A stretch of DNA of 64,000 nucleotides from Streptomyces aureoverticillatus (GTDB lineage Bacteria; Actinomycetota; Actinomycetes; Streptomycetales; Streptomycetaceae). This document shows positions 50,481-58,532 of the stretch, one piece after another (the stretch's first letter is position 1; each line of letters starts with the position of its first letter). The DNA lies in the NCBI RefSeq assembly GCF_014649395.1, contig NZ_BMSY01000002.1, forward strand, positions 1 to 64,000. The letters run 5' to 3'. The translations under genes were made by a program, and so were the position numbers. The notes below the pieces were generated by a model. That model was not told the origin of the DNA. It ran no database searches and saw only the letters and a list, made by a program, of their open reading frames with translations.

Positions 50481-52205
50481 ATGGCAAGCACGGGGGAACT
50501 GGTCGCCGGACGCTACCGCATCGAGACGCGGCTCGGCCGGGGCGGCATGGGCACGGTGTGGCGGGCGCGGGACGAACTGCTCGGGCGGGCCGTCGCGGTC
50601 AAGGAACTGCATGTCGACGCCGCGCTGACGGCCGACGACGCTGAGCGGCAGCAGGAGCGGACGCTGCGCGAGGCGCGGTCGGTGGCGCAGCTGAAGCATC
50701 CCGGCATCCTCGTGCTGCACGACGTCGTGCAGCACCCCGAAGGGTCCGCGCGGCCCTGGCTGGTGATGGAGCTGGTCGACGGCTGGTCGCTGGCCGACCG
50801 GATCGCGGCAGAGGGACCGCTGCCGCCCGCCGAGGCGGGCCGGGTGGGCCTGGCGCTGCTCGCCGCGCTGCGGGCCGCGCACACCGCCGGGGTGCTGCAC
50901 CGCGACCTGAAGCCCGCCAACGTGCTCCTGGAGGCGGGCACCGGCCGCGTCGTCCTGTCCGACTTCGGCATCGCGCAGGTCGCGGGGCAGACGACGCTGA
51001 CGCAGACCGGGGCGTTCGTGGGTTCGCCCGAGTACACCGCGCCGGAGCGGATGTCGGGGCGGCGGTCGGGCCCGGAGTCCGACCTGTGGTCGCTCGGAGT
51101 GCTGCTGTGCGCGGCCGTGGCGGGCACGTCCCCGTTCCACCGGGACTCGGTGGCCGGGGTGCTGCACGCGGTGGTCCTGGACGAGATCCGCCTCCCCGAC
51201 GAGCTGGGGCCGCTGCTGCCGGTGGCCCGGGGCCTGCTGGAACGCGATCCGGAGCAGCGCCTCACCACGTCCGGCGCGGAACAGGCCCTCCGTACCGCCC
51301 TGAACGAGCCCGCGCCGCCCACGCCCCACGCTCCGGCCACGACGACGCCACCCGGCACCCCGGCCGTCCCCGACCACGCACACCCCAACCCCACCCCGGC
51401 CCGCACCGTCGCCGAGCCCCTGCCGCCCTCCCGGCGCGGTGCGCGCTCCCGCCCCCGTTCGCGCACGGCGGTGCTGGTCGGCGCCCTTGTCGCGGTCCTG
51501 GCCGCAGGAGGCATATCCGCGGGGATATGGCTGGCCGCGTCGGACGGGGACGAGGCGAGCGCGGGCGACGACGGGAGGACGACGGAGGCCGCGGACAAGA
51601 AGGACCTGGAGCCCACCGCGAAGAAGTCCCCGGAAGGCCCGGCCGAGCCCCGCGAGAGCCCTCGGCCCGGCACATCGGCCGACGGCTCCCAGCGCACCGG
51701 CAAGCCCGCGAAGACGCCCCCGCCGAAGGGCGCCAAGCCCCCCGGCGCGGCGAAGGACACGCCGCCCGCCGGCTACCGCGCGGTCACCGACCCGGCCGGT
51801 TTCGCCCTCACCGTCCCCGAGGGCTTCACCCGCTCCCCCGAGCCGCCCCGCGTCTACTACTACTCGCCGGGCAAGAGGTTCCGCATCGGCGTCCACCCCC
51901 AGCCCAAGAGCCCGGCGGGCCCCCTGTCGACGATGCGGAGGGCCCACGCGGACGGCCCCTCGGACTACCCCGGCTACCGCGCCGGTTCGGTCACCCGCAC
52001 CACCCACAACGGCCACGCCGCCGCCCTGTGGACGTTCACCTGGAACGGCACCGCCAAGGACGGCGGCCCTCGGGTCACCTACGACCTGAGCTGGGACGAG
52101 AACGGCAAGATGTACGACCTGTGGGTCTCGGCCCCCGCGGCCGACGGGCCCGAGGGCAAGCAGTACTTCGACCGCGCCCTGCGGTCCTTCAGGCGGACCT
52201 CCTGA
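50481..52205 (+). CDS. Serine/threonine protein kinase with extracytoplasmic C-terminal domain
   Basis: This PknB-type Hanks kinase has 574 residues. The kinase domain is about 12-275: glycine loop LGRGGMGTV (18-26), Lys41 in VAVKELH, catalytic HRDLKPANVLL near 140, DFG near 162 in LSDFGIAQ, and SPEYTAPE near 185. A Pro/Thr/Ala-rich juxtamembrane part leads to one helix, AVLVGALVAVLAAGGISAGI (about 330-350). Outside are a disordered Lys/Pro/Glu linker and a C-terminal globular domain (about 440-574) starting with YRAVTDPAGFALTVPEGFTR, not PASTA. TATGAT 6 nt ahead of the ATG suggests a leaderless mRNA. It may sense wall or surface status near the glycan locus. Its end overlaps the convergent acyltransferase by 17 nt. 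Confidence 0.93.
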   Translation: MASTGELVAGRYRIETRLGRGGMGTVWRARDELLGRAVAVKELHVDAALTADDAERQQERTLREARSVAQLKHPGILVLHDVVQHPEGSARPWLVMELVDGWSLADRIAAEGPLPPAEAGRVGLALLAALRAAHTAGVLHRDLKPANVLLEAGTGRVVLSDFGIAQVAGQTTLTQTGAFVGSPEYTAPERMSGRRSGPESDLWSLGVLLCAAVAGTSPFHRDSVAGVLHAVVLDEIRLPDELGPLLPVARGLLERDPEQRLTTSGAEQALRTALNEPAPPTPHAPATTTPPGTPAVPDHAHPNPTPARTVAEPLPPSRRGARSRPRSRTAVLVGALVAVLAAGGISAGIWLAASDGDEASAGDDGRTTEAADKKDLEPTAKKSPEGPAEPRESPRPGTSADGSQRTGKPAKTPPPKGAKPPGAAKDTPPAGYRAVTDPAGFALTVPEGFTRSPEPPRVYYYSPGKRFRIGVHPQPKSPAGPLSTMRRAHADGPSDYPGYRAGSVTRTTHNGHAAALWTFTWNGTAKDGGPRVTYDLSWDENGKMYDLWVSAPAADGPEGKQYFDRALRSFRRTS

Positions 52206-53490
52206 CACCGTCGCTGTCGGGGTAGAACTCCCGGCGCGCGCCCCGCGCGTCCCGCGCCCTGCCGAGCAGCCCCGCCGGGTACTCGATCAGCCAGTAGCTG
52301 ACCGTCCCCGCGGCGACGGCGACCGCGACGACGATCAACGTACCGGCGGCGAACCCGAGTTGACCGCGCGGCAGCAGCCCCCACTTGTCCAGCTCCAGCA
52401 TCACCGGCTCGTGCCAGATGTAGAGGCTGTAGCTGATCAGGCCGACGCCGGTCACCCAGCGCGCCCGCAGCAGCCCGTGCCACCGCACCCGCCGGCTGTC
52501 CCGCTCCCGCAGGTGCAGCGTCGCGAAGAGCAGCACGAACCACAGCAGCGCGGCCAGCGGGTGGTAGTAGGTGTGCGGGACGTTCTCCGGGTCGGCGGTG
52601 AACGACAGCGCGTACAGGCCACCGAGCGCGGCGAGCGACAACGGCGTCGCGACCCGCGCGTCCACCCGCCCCCGCTCCCCCAGCGCCACGAGCAGCACGG
52701 CGAGCGCCATGCCCGCCGCGAACCCGCCGAAGCGCGCCTGCGGGCCGAAGTACACGGGCCAGTCGGTGTACGGCACGTCCAGGACGTAGTGCGCGTACGA
52801 GATCCACAGCACCGGCACCGCGAACAGCGCCGCGCACCCCGACAGGCACAGCGCCACCCGGGCCCGCCGCGTCGCGAGGCGCCGGCAGGCCCGGATCGCG
52901 AGCGGTCCGAGGGCCACCAGGGCCAGATAGAAGGCGACTTCGGGGGAGAGCGACCAGGTGGGGCCGAGCGTGTAGAAGATCCGCTCCCGGTCGAAGACGT
53001 GCGTGAAGGTGAGGTGGCCGACCAGGTCGCGCCAGTCCCCGGGCAGTGTCGGATTGCGGCTCGACCAGACGACGAGCACCGCGAGGAAGTACAGCGGCAG
53101 GATGCGGACGGCACGCCGGAAGAGGAAGTCACGGCCGGACCGCACCCCGCTCCCGCCCCCGTCGGGCCCGTCGATGGCGGCACGCGCGTACGACAGCGTC
53201 AGCAGGTACGCCGACATCACGAAGAACAGGTCGATGACCTCCAGGGAGACCAGCGCGCCGAGGTACGGGTTGTCGACCGGCGGGTGCGCCCCGGCGGCGT
53301 CGTACGTGTGGTACTGCTGCCACACGTGGAAGACGACGGTGCTCAGGGCGGCGAGGCCGCGGAAGCCCTGGAGTTCGACGGCGCGGGCACGGGCGGGCTT
53401 CTTCGTACGGGGCGAGGGGACCGGCTCGGCGGGGAGCGGGGTCTCCTTGGTGACCGTGATCCCCTTCCCGGGTTCGGTGGCCGTACTCAC
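52189..53490 (-). CDS. Acyltransferase family 3 (OafA-like) membrane protein
   Basis: This 433-residue membrane O-acyltransferase acylates extracytoplasmic sugars or other carbohydrates. About ten helices are visible. The family's opening block is VELQGFRGLAALSTVVFHVW, with the conserved His that is part of the active site, and SLEVIDLFFVMSAYLLT follows as the usual FFxxSG-type segment (Ala for Gly). A later LGPTWSLSPEVAFYLALVAL carries the WSLxxE motif. SYSLYIWHEPVM near 365 is the C-terminal signature. The GTG start overlaps the stop of the GT2 fusion gene (GTGA), so both are translated together. It is probably the acyl-decorating partner of that glycosyltransferase. Confidence 0.92.
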   Translation of the reverse strand: MSTATEPGKGITVTKETPLPAEPVPSPRTKKPARARAVELQGFRGLAALSTVVFHVWQQYHTYDAAGAHPPVDNPYLGALVSLEVIDLFFVMSAYLLTLSYARAAIDGPDGGGSGVRSGRDFLFRRAVRILPLYFLAVLVVWSSRNPTLPGDWRDLVGHLTFTHVFDRERIFYTLGPTWSLSPEVAFYLALVALGPLAIRACRRLATRRARVALCLSGCAALFAVPVLWISYAHYVLDVPYTDWPVYFGPQARFGGFAAGMALAVLLVALGERGRVDARVATPLSLAALGGLYALSFTADPENVPHTYYHPLAALLWFVLLFATLHLRERDSRRVRWHGLLRARWVTGVGLISYSLYIWHEPVMLELDKWGLLPRGQLGFAAGTLIVVAVAVAAGTVSYWLIEYPAGLLGRARDARGARREFYPDSDGVRRSA

Positions 53491-55910
53491 GAGGCCTCCG
53501 CGTCCGCCGTGGCGGCGCGCGGGGTGACCCGCCACTGCCGCTCGCCCAGCGCCTCCTTGAGATGCGCCTGCCGGGCCACGAGGTTCTTGAAGTGGGTGTA
53601 GAAGACCGTGGTCACCAGGAGGTAGCGCCAGAACCAGGCCCTCCTGCGGCGCAGTTCGGGCACCGCGAGCCGCCACGCGAAGGCGGCCTGCACCACCCCG
53701 GCGGACATCGTCACCGCCGCGGCCATCAGACACACCGGCACCGCCCAGTCCAGCTTGTCCGCGCCGCCCGCGCGCCACGCCGCGTGCAGCAGCACCGGCA
53801 GGATCTGGAGCGTGAGCCAGGGCTGCACCTCGCGCCAGCCCAACAGCACGAACAGGCCCGTCTTCTGACGGTGTGTGAACCGCTCCGACCGCAGGGCCGC
53901 GCGCAGGTGCCGCAGGGAGACCTGGAGCCAGCCCTGCGCCCAGCGCGAGCGCTGGTTCCACAGCGGCCGCAGCATCGTCGGGGCCAGCTCGCGCGAGATG
54001 AGGGTGCGGTCCATGGCGATGCGCGCGCCCTCGCCGAGGGCCCGCATCGTGGAGTCGATGTCCTCGGTCAGCATGGAGCCGTGCATCCGGGTCCGGGCGA
54101 GGACGTCCGTGCGCCAGAAGCCGTTGGAGCCTCCGAACACCCCGAAGCCGTACAGACGGGTACGCCCCGGGTGACTGACCGCGTAGATCGCCTCGAACTC
54201 GACCGCCACCATCCTCGCCACCCACGAACTGTCGCCGTTGCGCACCACGCAGTGCCCCTGGACGACGTCGTATCCGTGGGACAGCCAGTCCCAGGCGTGC
54301 CGGAACGCGTCCGGCGCCGGGTGGTGGTCGGCGTCGAAGACGCCCACGAACTCGCCGCGCACCCGCGTCACGGCGGCGTTCAGGTTCTGCGCCTTGGACG
54401 TGGAGCCCGCGACGGGCAGCAGCACCAGGCGCGGATCGCGGCGCGCGACCTCGCGCAGGGTGTCCTCCACGGGCAGCGGGTGCGGGGTGTTGTACGCGAG
54501 GACGATCTCCAGCTCACCCGGGTACTCCAGGCGCAGGAAGGACTCGACGGTGTCGACGATCGTCGCCGCCTCGTTCGGCAGATACGCCGCGATGACGGCA
54601 CTCGCGGGCGGGTACGGCTGCGCGGCGGCCGCAGGCCGTGGCTCGGCGTCGAGCGAGAAGAAGCACTCCAGGACGATGAGCAGCGCCGACGCCACGAGCC
54701 CGGCGACCACGACCCAGTAGGCGTACGCGGCCACGTCCCAGCCGAGTTGGTCGTACGCCTGCTGGTACAGCAGGAACGGCACGCCCACGCCGAGGAGCAG
54801 CATGAGCACGGGCGACAGGAGCGGGGTGAGCGCGGTCCGCAGGGTGTGCAGGTCGACGCGGGCGCGGGCGTGCCGGGGTCCTTCGGCCGCCCTGGCCCGC
54901 ATCCACGGCTCCCAGCGCACCGGGCGCAGATCGCGGTGGCGCAGCGCTTCGTCGGTGGCCTCGCGGGCGCGGCGGGCGGCTTCCTCGTGGCCGGGGGCGG
55001 GGGCCCGCGTCGGCGACTGCGTCCGTGTCCCCGCCTGGGCCTGCGCCTGCGCCTGCGCCGCGGAACTCTCGTACGCGTCGAGCGGGGTGAAGCCGATCGC
55101 GGGCGTGAGGCGTACGTTCTCGTCCGCGACGACGAACCGGGTGCCCGCGACGGACGCGGCGAACGAGGCGAGGCCGCGCGTGGCGGTCTCCTCGTCCACC
55201 CCCGGCATCAGGACGAGCAGATGCCCGTCGTCGTCCCAGCCGAGCCGGTCGCAGACGCTGCCCAGCCTCTCGGCGACCTGGGCCAGCCGCTCCGCGACCT
55301 CCCGGTGCACGCGCGGACCGAGCCGCTTCTCCAGGGCGGGCATCTCGGCGACGCCGACCACGGCGAGGACACCGCCGCGCCGCGCGGCCGGGGGCCGGCG
55401 CAGCTCGCGGTCGAGTTCGTCCATGAAGTGGGGCCCGGAGTAGAGCCCGGTGCGGGGGTCGCGGAGGAGCTGTTCCACCGGTACGGGGACGCGGTGCAGC
55501 TTGGCCGCGATGCGCGCCGACAGCTCGACGGGCGCGCAGCCGCTGGGCAGGCAGTCGTCGGCGCCGCGGCGCAGCAGGTCGGCGACCGCGGCGGGCTCGC
55601 GTGCCGCCGTTCCGACCATCACCAGTGGCAGCGCCTGCCCGGCCGGTTCGGAGCGGACCTCGGTGATGACGTCGCCCCCGCAGCGGCGCCCGCCGGGCCC
55701 GTCGTCGAGCGCGACGATCGCGTCCGGCGGGGCCTGGCGTATGTGGGGGTGTATGTCGCCGGGGACGGCGTGCTCGACTTCGTAGCCCGTGGATTCGAGG
55801 GCTCTGGTGAGCTGTTCGCGGTCGGGGCCGGGGGAGCCTATGGCGAGGACGCGGCCTATGGATGAGGATGGCGAAGCTGATGACGAGGGTGAGAGGTGCG
55901 AGGTGAGCAA
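53487..55910 (-). CDS. REC-like, degenerate GGDEF and GT2 (cellulose-synthase-like) fusion
   Basis: This 807-residue protein has three parts. Residues 18-140 resemble a response-regulator receiver (VLAIGSPGPDREQLTRALES, then IVALDD). Residues 148-285 are a degenerate GGDEF domain opening DPRTGLYSGPHFMDELDREL, with RLGWDDDGHLLVLMPG where RxGGDEF is expected, so diguanylate cyclase activity is unlikely. After a disordered Ala/Gln linker and two helices (about 372-432) comes a BcsA-like GT2 with VFDADHHP (Asp526, Asp528), MLTEDIDST (Asp617) and QRSRW (653-657), then more helices. The best start is TTG 55910; no ATG or GTG is in frame nearby. It is coupled to the acyltransferase 3 gene. A processive or membrane glycosyltransferase with built-in regulation is inferred. 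Confidence 0.85.
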   Translation of the reverse strand: MLTSHLSPSSSASPSSSIGRVLAIGSPGPDREQLTRALESTGYEVEHAVPGDIHPHIRQAPPDAIVALDDGPGGRRCGGDVITEVRSEPAGQALPLVMVGTAAREPAAVADLLRRGADDCLPSGCAPVELSARIAAKLHRVPVPVEQLLRDPRTGLYSGPHFMDELDRELRRPPAARRGGVLAVVGVAEMPALEKRLGPRVHREVAERLAQVAERLGSVCDRLGWDDDGHLLVLMPGVDEETATRGLASFAASVAGTRFVVADENVRLTPAIGFTPLDAYESSAAQAQAQAQAGTRTQSPTRAPAPGHEEAARRAREATDEALRHRDLRPVRWEPWMRARAAEGPRHARARVDLHTLRTALTPLLSPVLMLLLGVGVPFLLYQQAYDQLGWDVAAYAYWVVVAGLVASALLIVLECFFSLDAEPRPAAAAQPYPPASAVIAAYLPNEAATIVDTVESFLRLEYPGELEIVLAYNTPHPLPVEDTLREVARRDPRLVLLPVAGSTSKAQNLNAAVTRVRGEFVGVFDADHHPAPDAFRHAWDWLSHGYDVVQGHCVVRNGDSSWVARMVAVEFEAIYAVSHPGRTRLYGFGVFGGSNGFWRTDVLARTRMHGSMLTEDIDSTMRALGEGARIAMDRTLISRELAPTMLRPLWNQRSRWAQGWLQVSLRHLRAALRSERFTHRQKTGLFVLLGWREVQPWLTLQILPVLLHAAWRAGGADKLDWAVPVCLMAAAVTMSAGVVQAAFAWRLAVPELRRRRAWFWRYLLVTTVFYTHFKNLVARQAHLKEALGERQWRVTPRAATADAEAS

Positions 55911-56126
55911 GTGTTGGTCCCATCCTGTTCGGACTGTGGGGGGAGGACCGGATGAACTGTTCCGTTACTTACCGTCGGTTACCGGCTGTTGACTTGTTGA
56001 TCACCGAACAACCCCTGAAATCAGGGACAAACGGCCACTTCAGCCTCAACGATCACTGTGACACCGCACCTTCAGCGGCGTAACGCTCTCATTAAGTCGC
56101 CGTGCACACACTGAGGAGTACGACCC
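55911..56126. other. Divergent regulatory region with a small palindrome
   Basis: The 216-bp gap between the GT2 fusion and matB is A+T-richer than its surroundings. It holds the perfect dyad CCCTGA-aa-TCAGGG (56013-56026) and direct repeats around gttacttaccgtcggttacc (55961-55980). TTGACT and TTGTTG -35-like boxes lie at 55989-55999, but no good -10 is spaced correctly. It probably contains promoters for both genes. Confidence 0.4.
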
Positions 56127-57602
56127 GTGGAATCCGAGCCCCTCTTCCCCGCCCTGACCGAGCCCGGCCCCACCCCCGCCCTGCAGTTCGGCGACCGCGT
56201 CGTCACGTACGCGGAACTGGCCGCGGCGGCGGGCGCGCTGGCGTCGCGCCTCACCGCGGCGGGCGCGACCCGCGTGGCCGTCTGGTCGACGCCGACGCTG
56301 GAGACGGCGGTGGGCGTGGTCGCGGCGCTGGTCGCGGGTGTGCCCGCGGTGCCGCTCAACCCGAAGTCGGGGGAGGGTGAGCTGGGCCACATCGTGGCGG
56401 ACAGCGAGCCGTCGCTGGTGCTGGCGGGGGCCGGGGAGCGGTTGCCCGGGGTGCTGGAGGGGCTGGAGCGGCTGGAGGTGGGGGTGGACGCCGCGGGCGG
56501 CGTGAGCCCGGCCGCGGCGCTCCCCACCCGCACCCTCGACCCCTCCTCCCCCGCCCTCATCGTCTACACCTCCGGCACCACCGGCCCGCCCAAGGGCGCC
56601 GTGCTGCCGCGCCGGGCGATCGCCACGACCCTGGACGCCCTCGCGGAGGCCTGGCAGTGGACCGAGGACGACGTCCTGGTCCACGGGCTCCCCCTGTTCC
56701 ACGTCCACGGCCTGATCCTCGGCGTCCTGGGCCCGCTGCGGCGCGGCGGCGCGGTGCGGCACCTGGGCAGGTTCAGCACGCGGGGCGTGGCGCGCGAGCT
56801 GGCCGCGGGCGGGACGATGCTGTTCGGGGTCCCGACGATGTACCACCGGATCGCCGAGGCGCTGCCCGACGAGCCGGATCTGGTGAAGGCGCTGGCGGGC
56901 GCGCGACTCCTGGTGTCGGGCTCGGCGGCGCTGCCGGTGCACGACCACGAGCGGATCGCGTCCGCGACGGGACGGCGGGTCATCGAGCGGTACGGCATGA
57001 CGGAGACCCTGATGAACACCAGCGTCCGCGCGGACGGCGAGCCGCGCGCGGGCACCGTCGGGGTGCCGCTGCCCGGGGTCGAACTCCGCCTGGTCGACGA
57101 GGCGGAGGGCGAGATCGCGCCGGACGCGGGGCCGGAGGCGGTCGGCGAGATCCAGGTACGCGGCCCGAACCTCTTCACCTCCTACCTCAACCGCCCCGAC
57201 GCGACGGAGGCGGCGTTCGCCGACGGCGGCTGGTTCCGCACCGGCGACATGGCGGTGCGCGACGCCGACGGCTATGTACGCATCGTCGGCCGCAAGGCCA
57301 CCGACCTCATCAAGAGCGGCGGCTACAAGATCGGCGCCGGCGAGATCGAGAACGCCCTCCTGGAGCACCCCGCCGTCCGCGAGGCCGCGGTCACCGGCGA
57401 ACCGGACCCCGACCTCGGCGAACGCGTCGTCGCCTGGATCGCCCCCACCGACCCGGCCCTCCCCCCGACCCTCGAAGCCCTCGCCACCCACGTCGCGACC
57501 CGCCTCTCCCCGCACAAGCGCCCCCGCGCCCTGCACCTCGTGGACGCGCTGCCGCGCAATGACATGGGGAAGGTGTTGAAGCGGGCGCTGGGCGGGGGCT
57601 GA
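56127..57602 (+). CDS. matB: Malonyl-CoA/methylmalonyl-CoA synthetase (MatB-type)
   Basis: MatB adenylates malonate or methylmalonate and ligates it to CoA, giving extender units for polyketide and fatty-acid synthesis. The 491-residue ANL-superfamily protein closely follows the S. coelicolor MatB I remember: VYTSGTTGPPKGAV (about 146-159), GLPLFHVHGLILG, TMLFGVPTMYHRIAE and ERYGMTETLMNTSVRADGEP (about 287-306), the carboxylate-specificity and adenylate-binding region. The hinge is WFRTGDMAVRD, and the catalytic Lys482 lies in NDMGKVLK. The GTG start has Shine-Dalgarno GAGGAG. It stands alone and ends at a hairpin. No malonate transporter or decarboxylase is adjacent. Confidence 0.92.
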   Translation: MESEPLFPALTEPGPTPALQFGDRVVTYAELAAAAGALASRLTAAGATRVAVWSTPTLETAVGVVAALVAGVPAVPLNPKSGEGELGHIVADSEPSLVLAGAGERLPGVLEGLERLEVGVDAAGGVSPAAALPTRTLDPSSPALIVYTSGTTGPPKGAVLPRRAIATTLDALAEAWQWTEDDVLVHGLPLFHVHGLILGVLGPLRRGGAVRHLGRFSTRGVARELAAGGTMLFGVPTMYHRIAEALPDEPDLVKALAGARLLVSGSAALPVHDHERIASATGRRVIERYGMTETLMNTSVRADGEPRAGTVGVPLPGVELRLVDEAEGEIAPDAGPEAVGEIQVRGPNLFTSYLNRPDATEAAFADGGWFRTGDMAVRDADGYVRIVGRKATDLIKSGGYKIGAGEIENALLEHPAVREAAVTGEPDPDLGERVVAWIAPTDPALPPTLEALATHVATRLSPHKRPRALHLVDALPRNDMGKVLKRALGGG

Positions 57603-57609
57603 CCACGTC

Positions 57610-57643
57610 CCCAGGGCACCTGGTGTCCAGGGTGCCCTGGGGC
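57610..57643. terminator. Terminator between matB and the convergent gene
   Basis: A perfect 12-bp stem pairs 57610-57621 with 57632-57643 around a 10-nt loop. It starts 7 nt after the matB stop and ends 7 nt before the stop of the leftward gene, so it serves both. Confidence 0.88.
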
Positions 57644-57650
57644 ACGCAGA

Positions 57651-58487
57651 TCAGCGCGCCGCTCTCCACCACTGCCGGCGCCCCAGCCTGCGCTGCTCCC
57701 TGTCGAACTGCTTGATGACTTCCGGAGAGATCGTCATCGTGTACGTCGCGTCGATGTGGGCGGTTGAGCCATCTTGTCGGGCAAGGACGTCCGACGCTTG
57801 ATCCACCTCTCCCACCAAGACGGTCACGAACTCGCGGAAACCTTCGATGGACGCCTGTGAATAGCGGGATGCCACTTCGAACAGCGCAACCATGGTGCTG
57901 GGCGGTCGCACCGAACGCATGGCGACCGCCCAGTCCATGAGGGACTCATAGGCAGCGAGAAGCCGTCTGGCTATGTGTGTGATCAGCTCAGGGTCCCCCG
58001 GTGTCCCCGGCGGACCAAAAGCCCTTGTCTGGGCCTCCTGGGACATCCACCTCTCCACGTCGGCGGACACTGCTTCCAGGTCCTGGAAGGCCGTTTGGAG
58101 CCGGTCGATCGCGCCCGCCTCGTCGGCGATCACTTGCCCCGTGATCCGGTGGCCGAGGGTGTGGTCCAGGAACTTTGCCTCAAGGCCTTCCAAACCCACG
58201 TGGAGCTCACCGGCGTAGAGGAGGTACTCCCACAGATTGGGCCGTGATCGCCGAATCTCGGCGATGCCTGCCGCTGTCCGGGGCACCTTGGCGCCGAGGA
58301 CGCCGGTAGGCGTGGCCTCGTCCGGCTGCGACGATTCATTGTCCGGTCGGTAGTGCACCGTGACGTTCTGAATCACCCCGGCCTGCACCACCGGTCCGGC
58401 CACATGTCCGGGGAGCGAGTTGTGGACGTGCGGGGGCGAGGGGAGCGAGTAATCCCCGTCCTGCCCCTCCAGTGGTGGAACACCCAT
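57651..58487 (-). CDS. Unknown protein with N-terminal RHIM/BASS-like amyloid motif
   Basis: I do not recognise a named domain in this 278-residue protein. Residues 23-45 (NSLPGHVAGPVVQAGVIQ, then NVTVH) match the short beta-arch pattern that streptomycete signalling proteins carry as a detachable N-terminal motif, with a V-Q-x-G core like RHIM and the bacterial BASS motifs. After a polar linker, residues 70-260 are mostly helical (LWEYLLYAGELHVGLEGLEA, WAVAMRSVRPPSTMVALFEV), ending in basic, Trp-rich FDREQRRLGRRQWW. The base composition is noticeably lower in G+C than the neighbours, hinting at acquisition. ATG 58487 has an AGGGG ribosome site; GTG 58508 is the alternative. It is 45 nt downstream of a subtilase gene on the same strand. 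Confidence 0.72.
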   Translation of the reverse strand: MGVPPLEGQDGDYSLPSPPHVHNSLPGHVAGPVVQAGVIQNVTVHYRPDNESSQPDEATPTGVLGAKVPRTAAGIAEIRRSRPNLWEYLLYAGELHVGLEGLEAKFLDHTLGHRITGQVIADEAGAIDRLQTAFQDLEAVSADVERWMSQEAQTRAFGPPGTPGDPELITHIARRLLAAYESLMDWAVAMRSVRPPSTMVALFEVASRYSQASIEGFREFVTVLVGEVDQASDVLARQDGSTAHIDATYTMTISPEVIKQFDREQRRLGRRQWWRAAR

Positions 58488-58532
58488 GCCGACCCCTGAC
58501 ACTGCCACAGCGACATACCTATGTGGCTGATG

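Noticed and set aside
53487..55910. Calling the fusion protein an active diguanylate cyclase
   Set aside because: The signature loop reads GWDDD instead of GGDEF, so catalytic activity is not supported.
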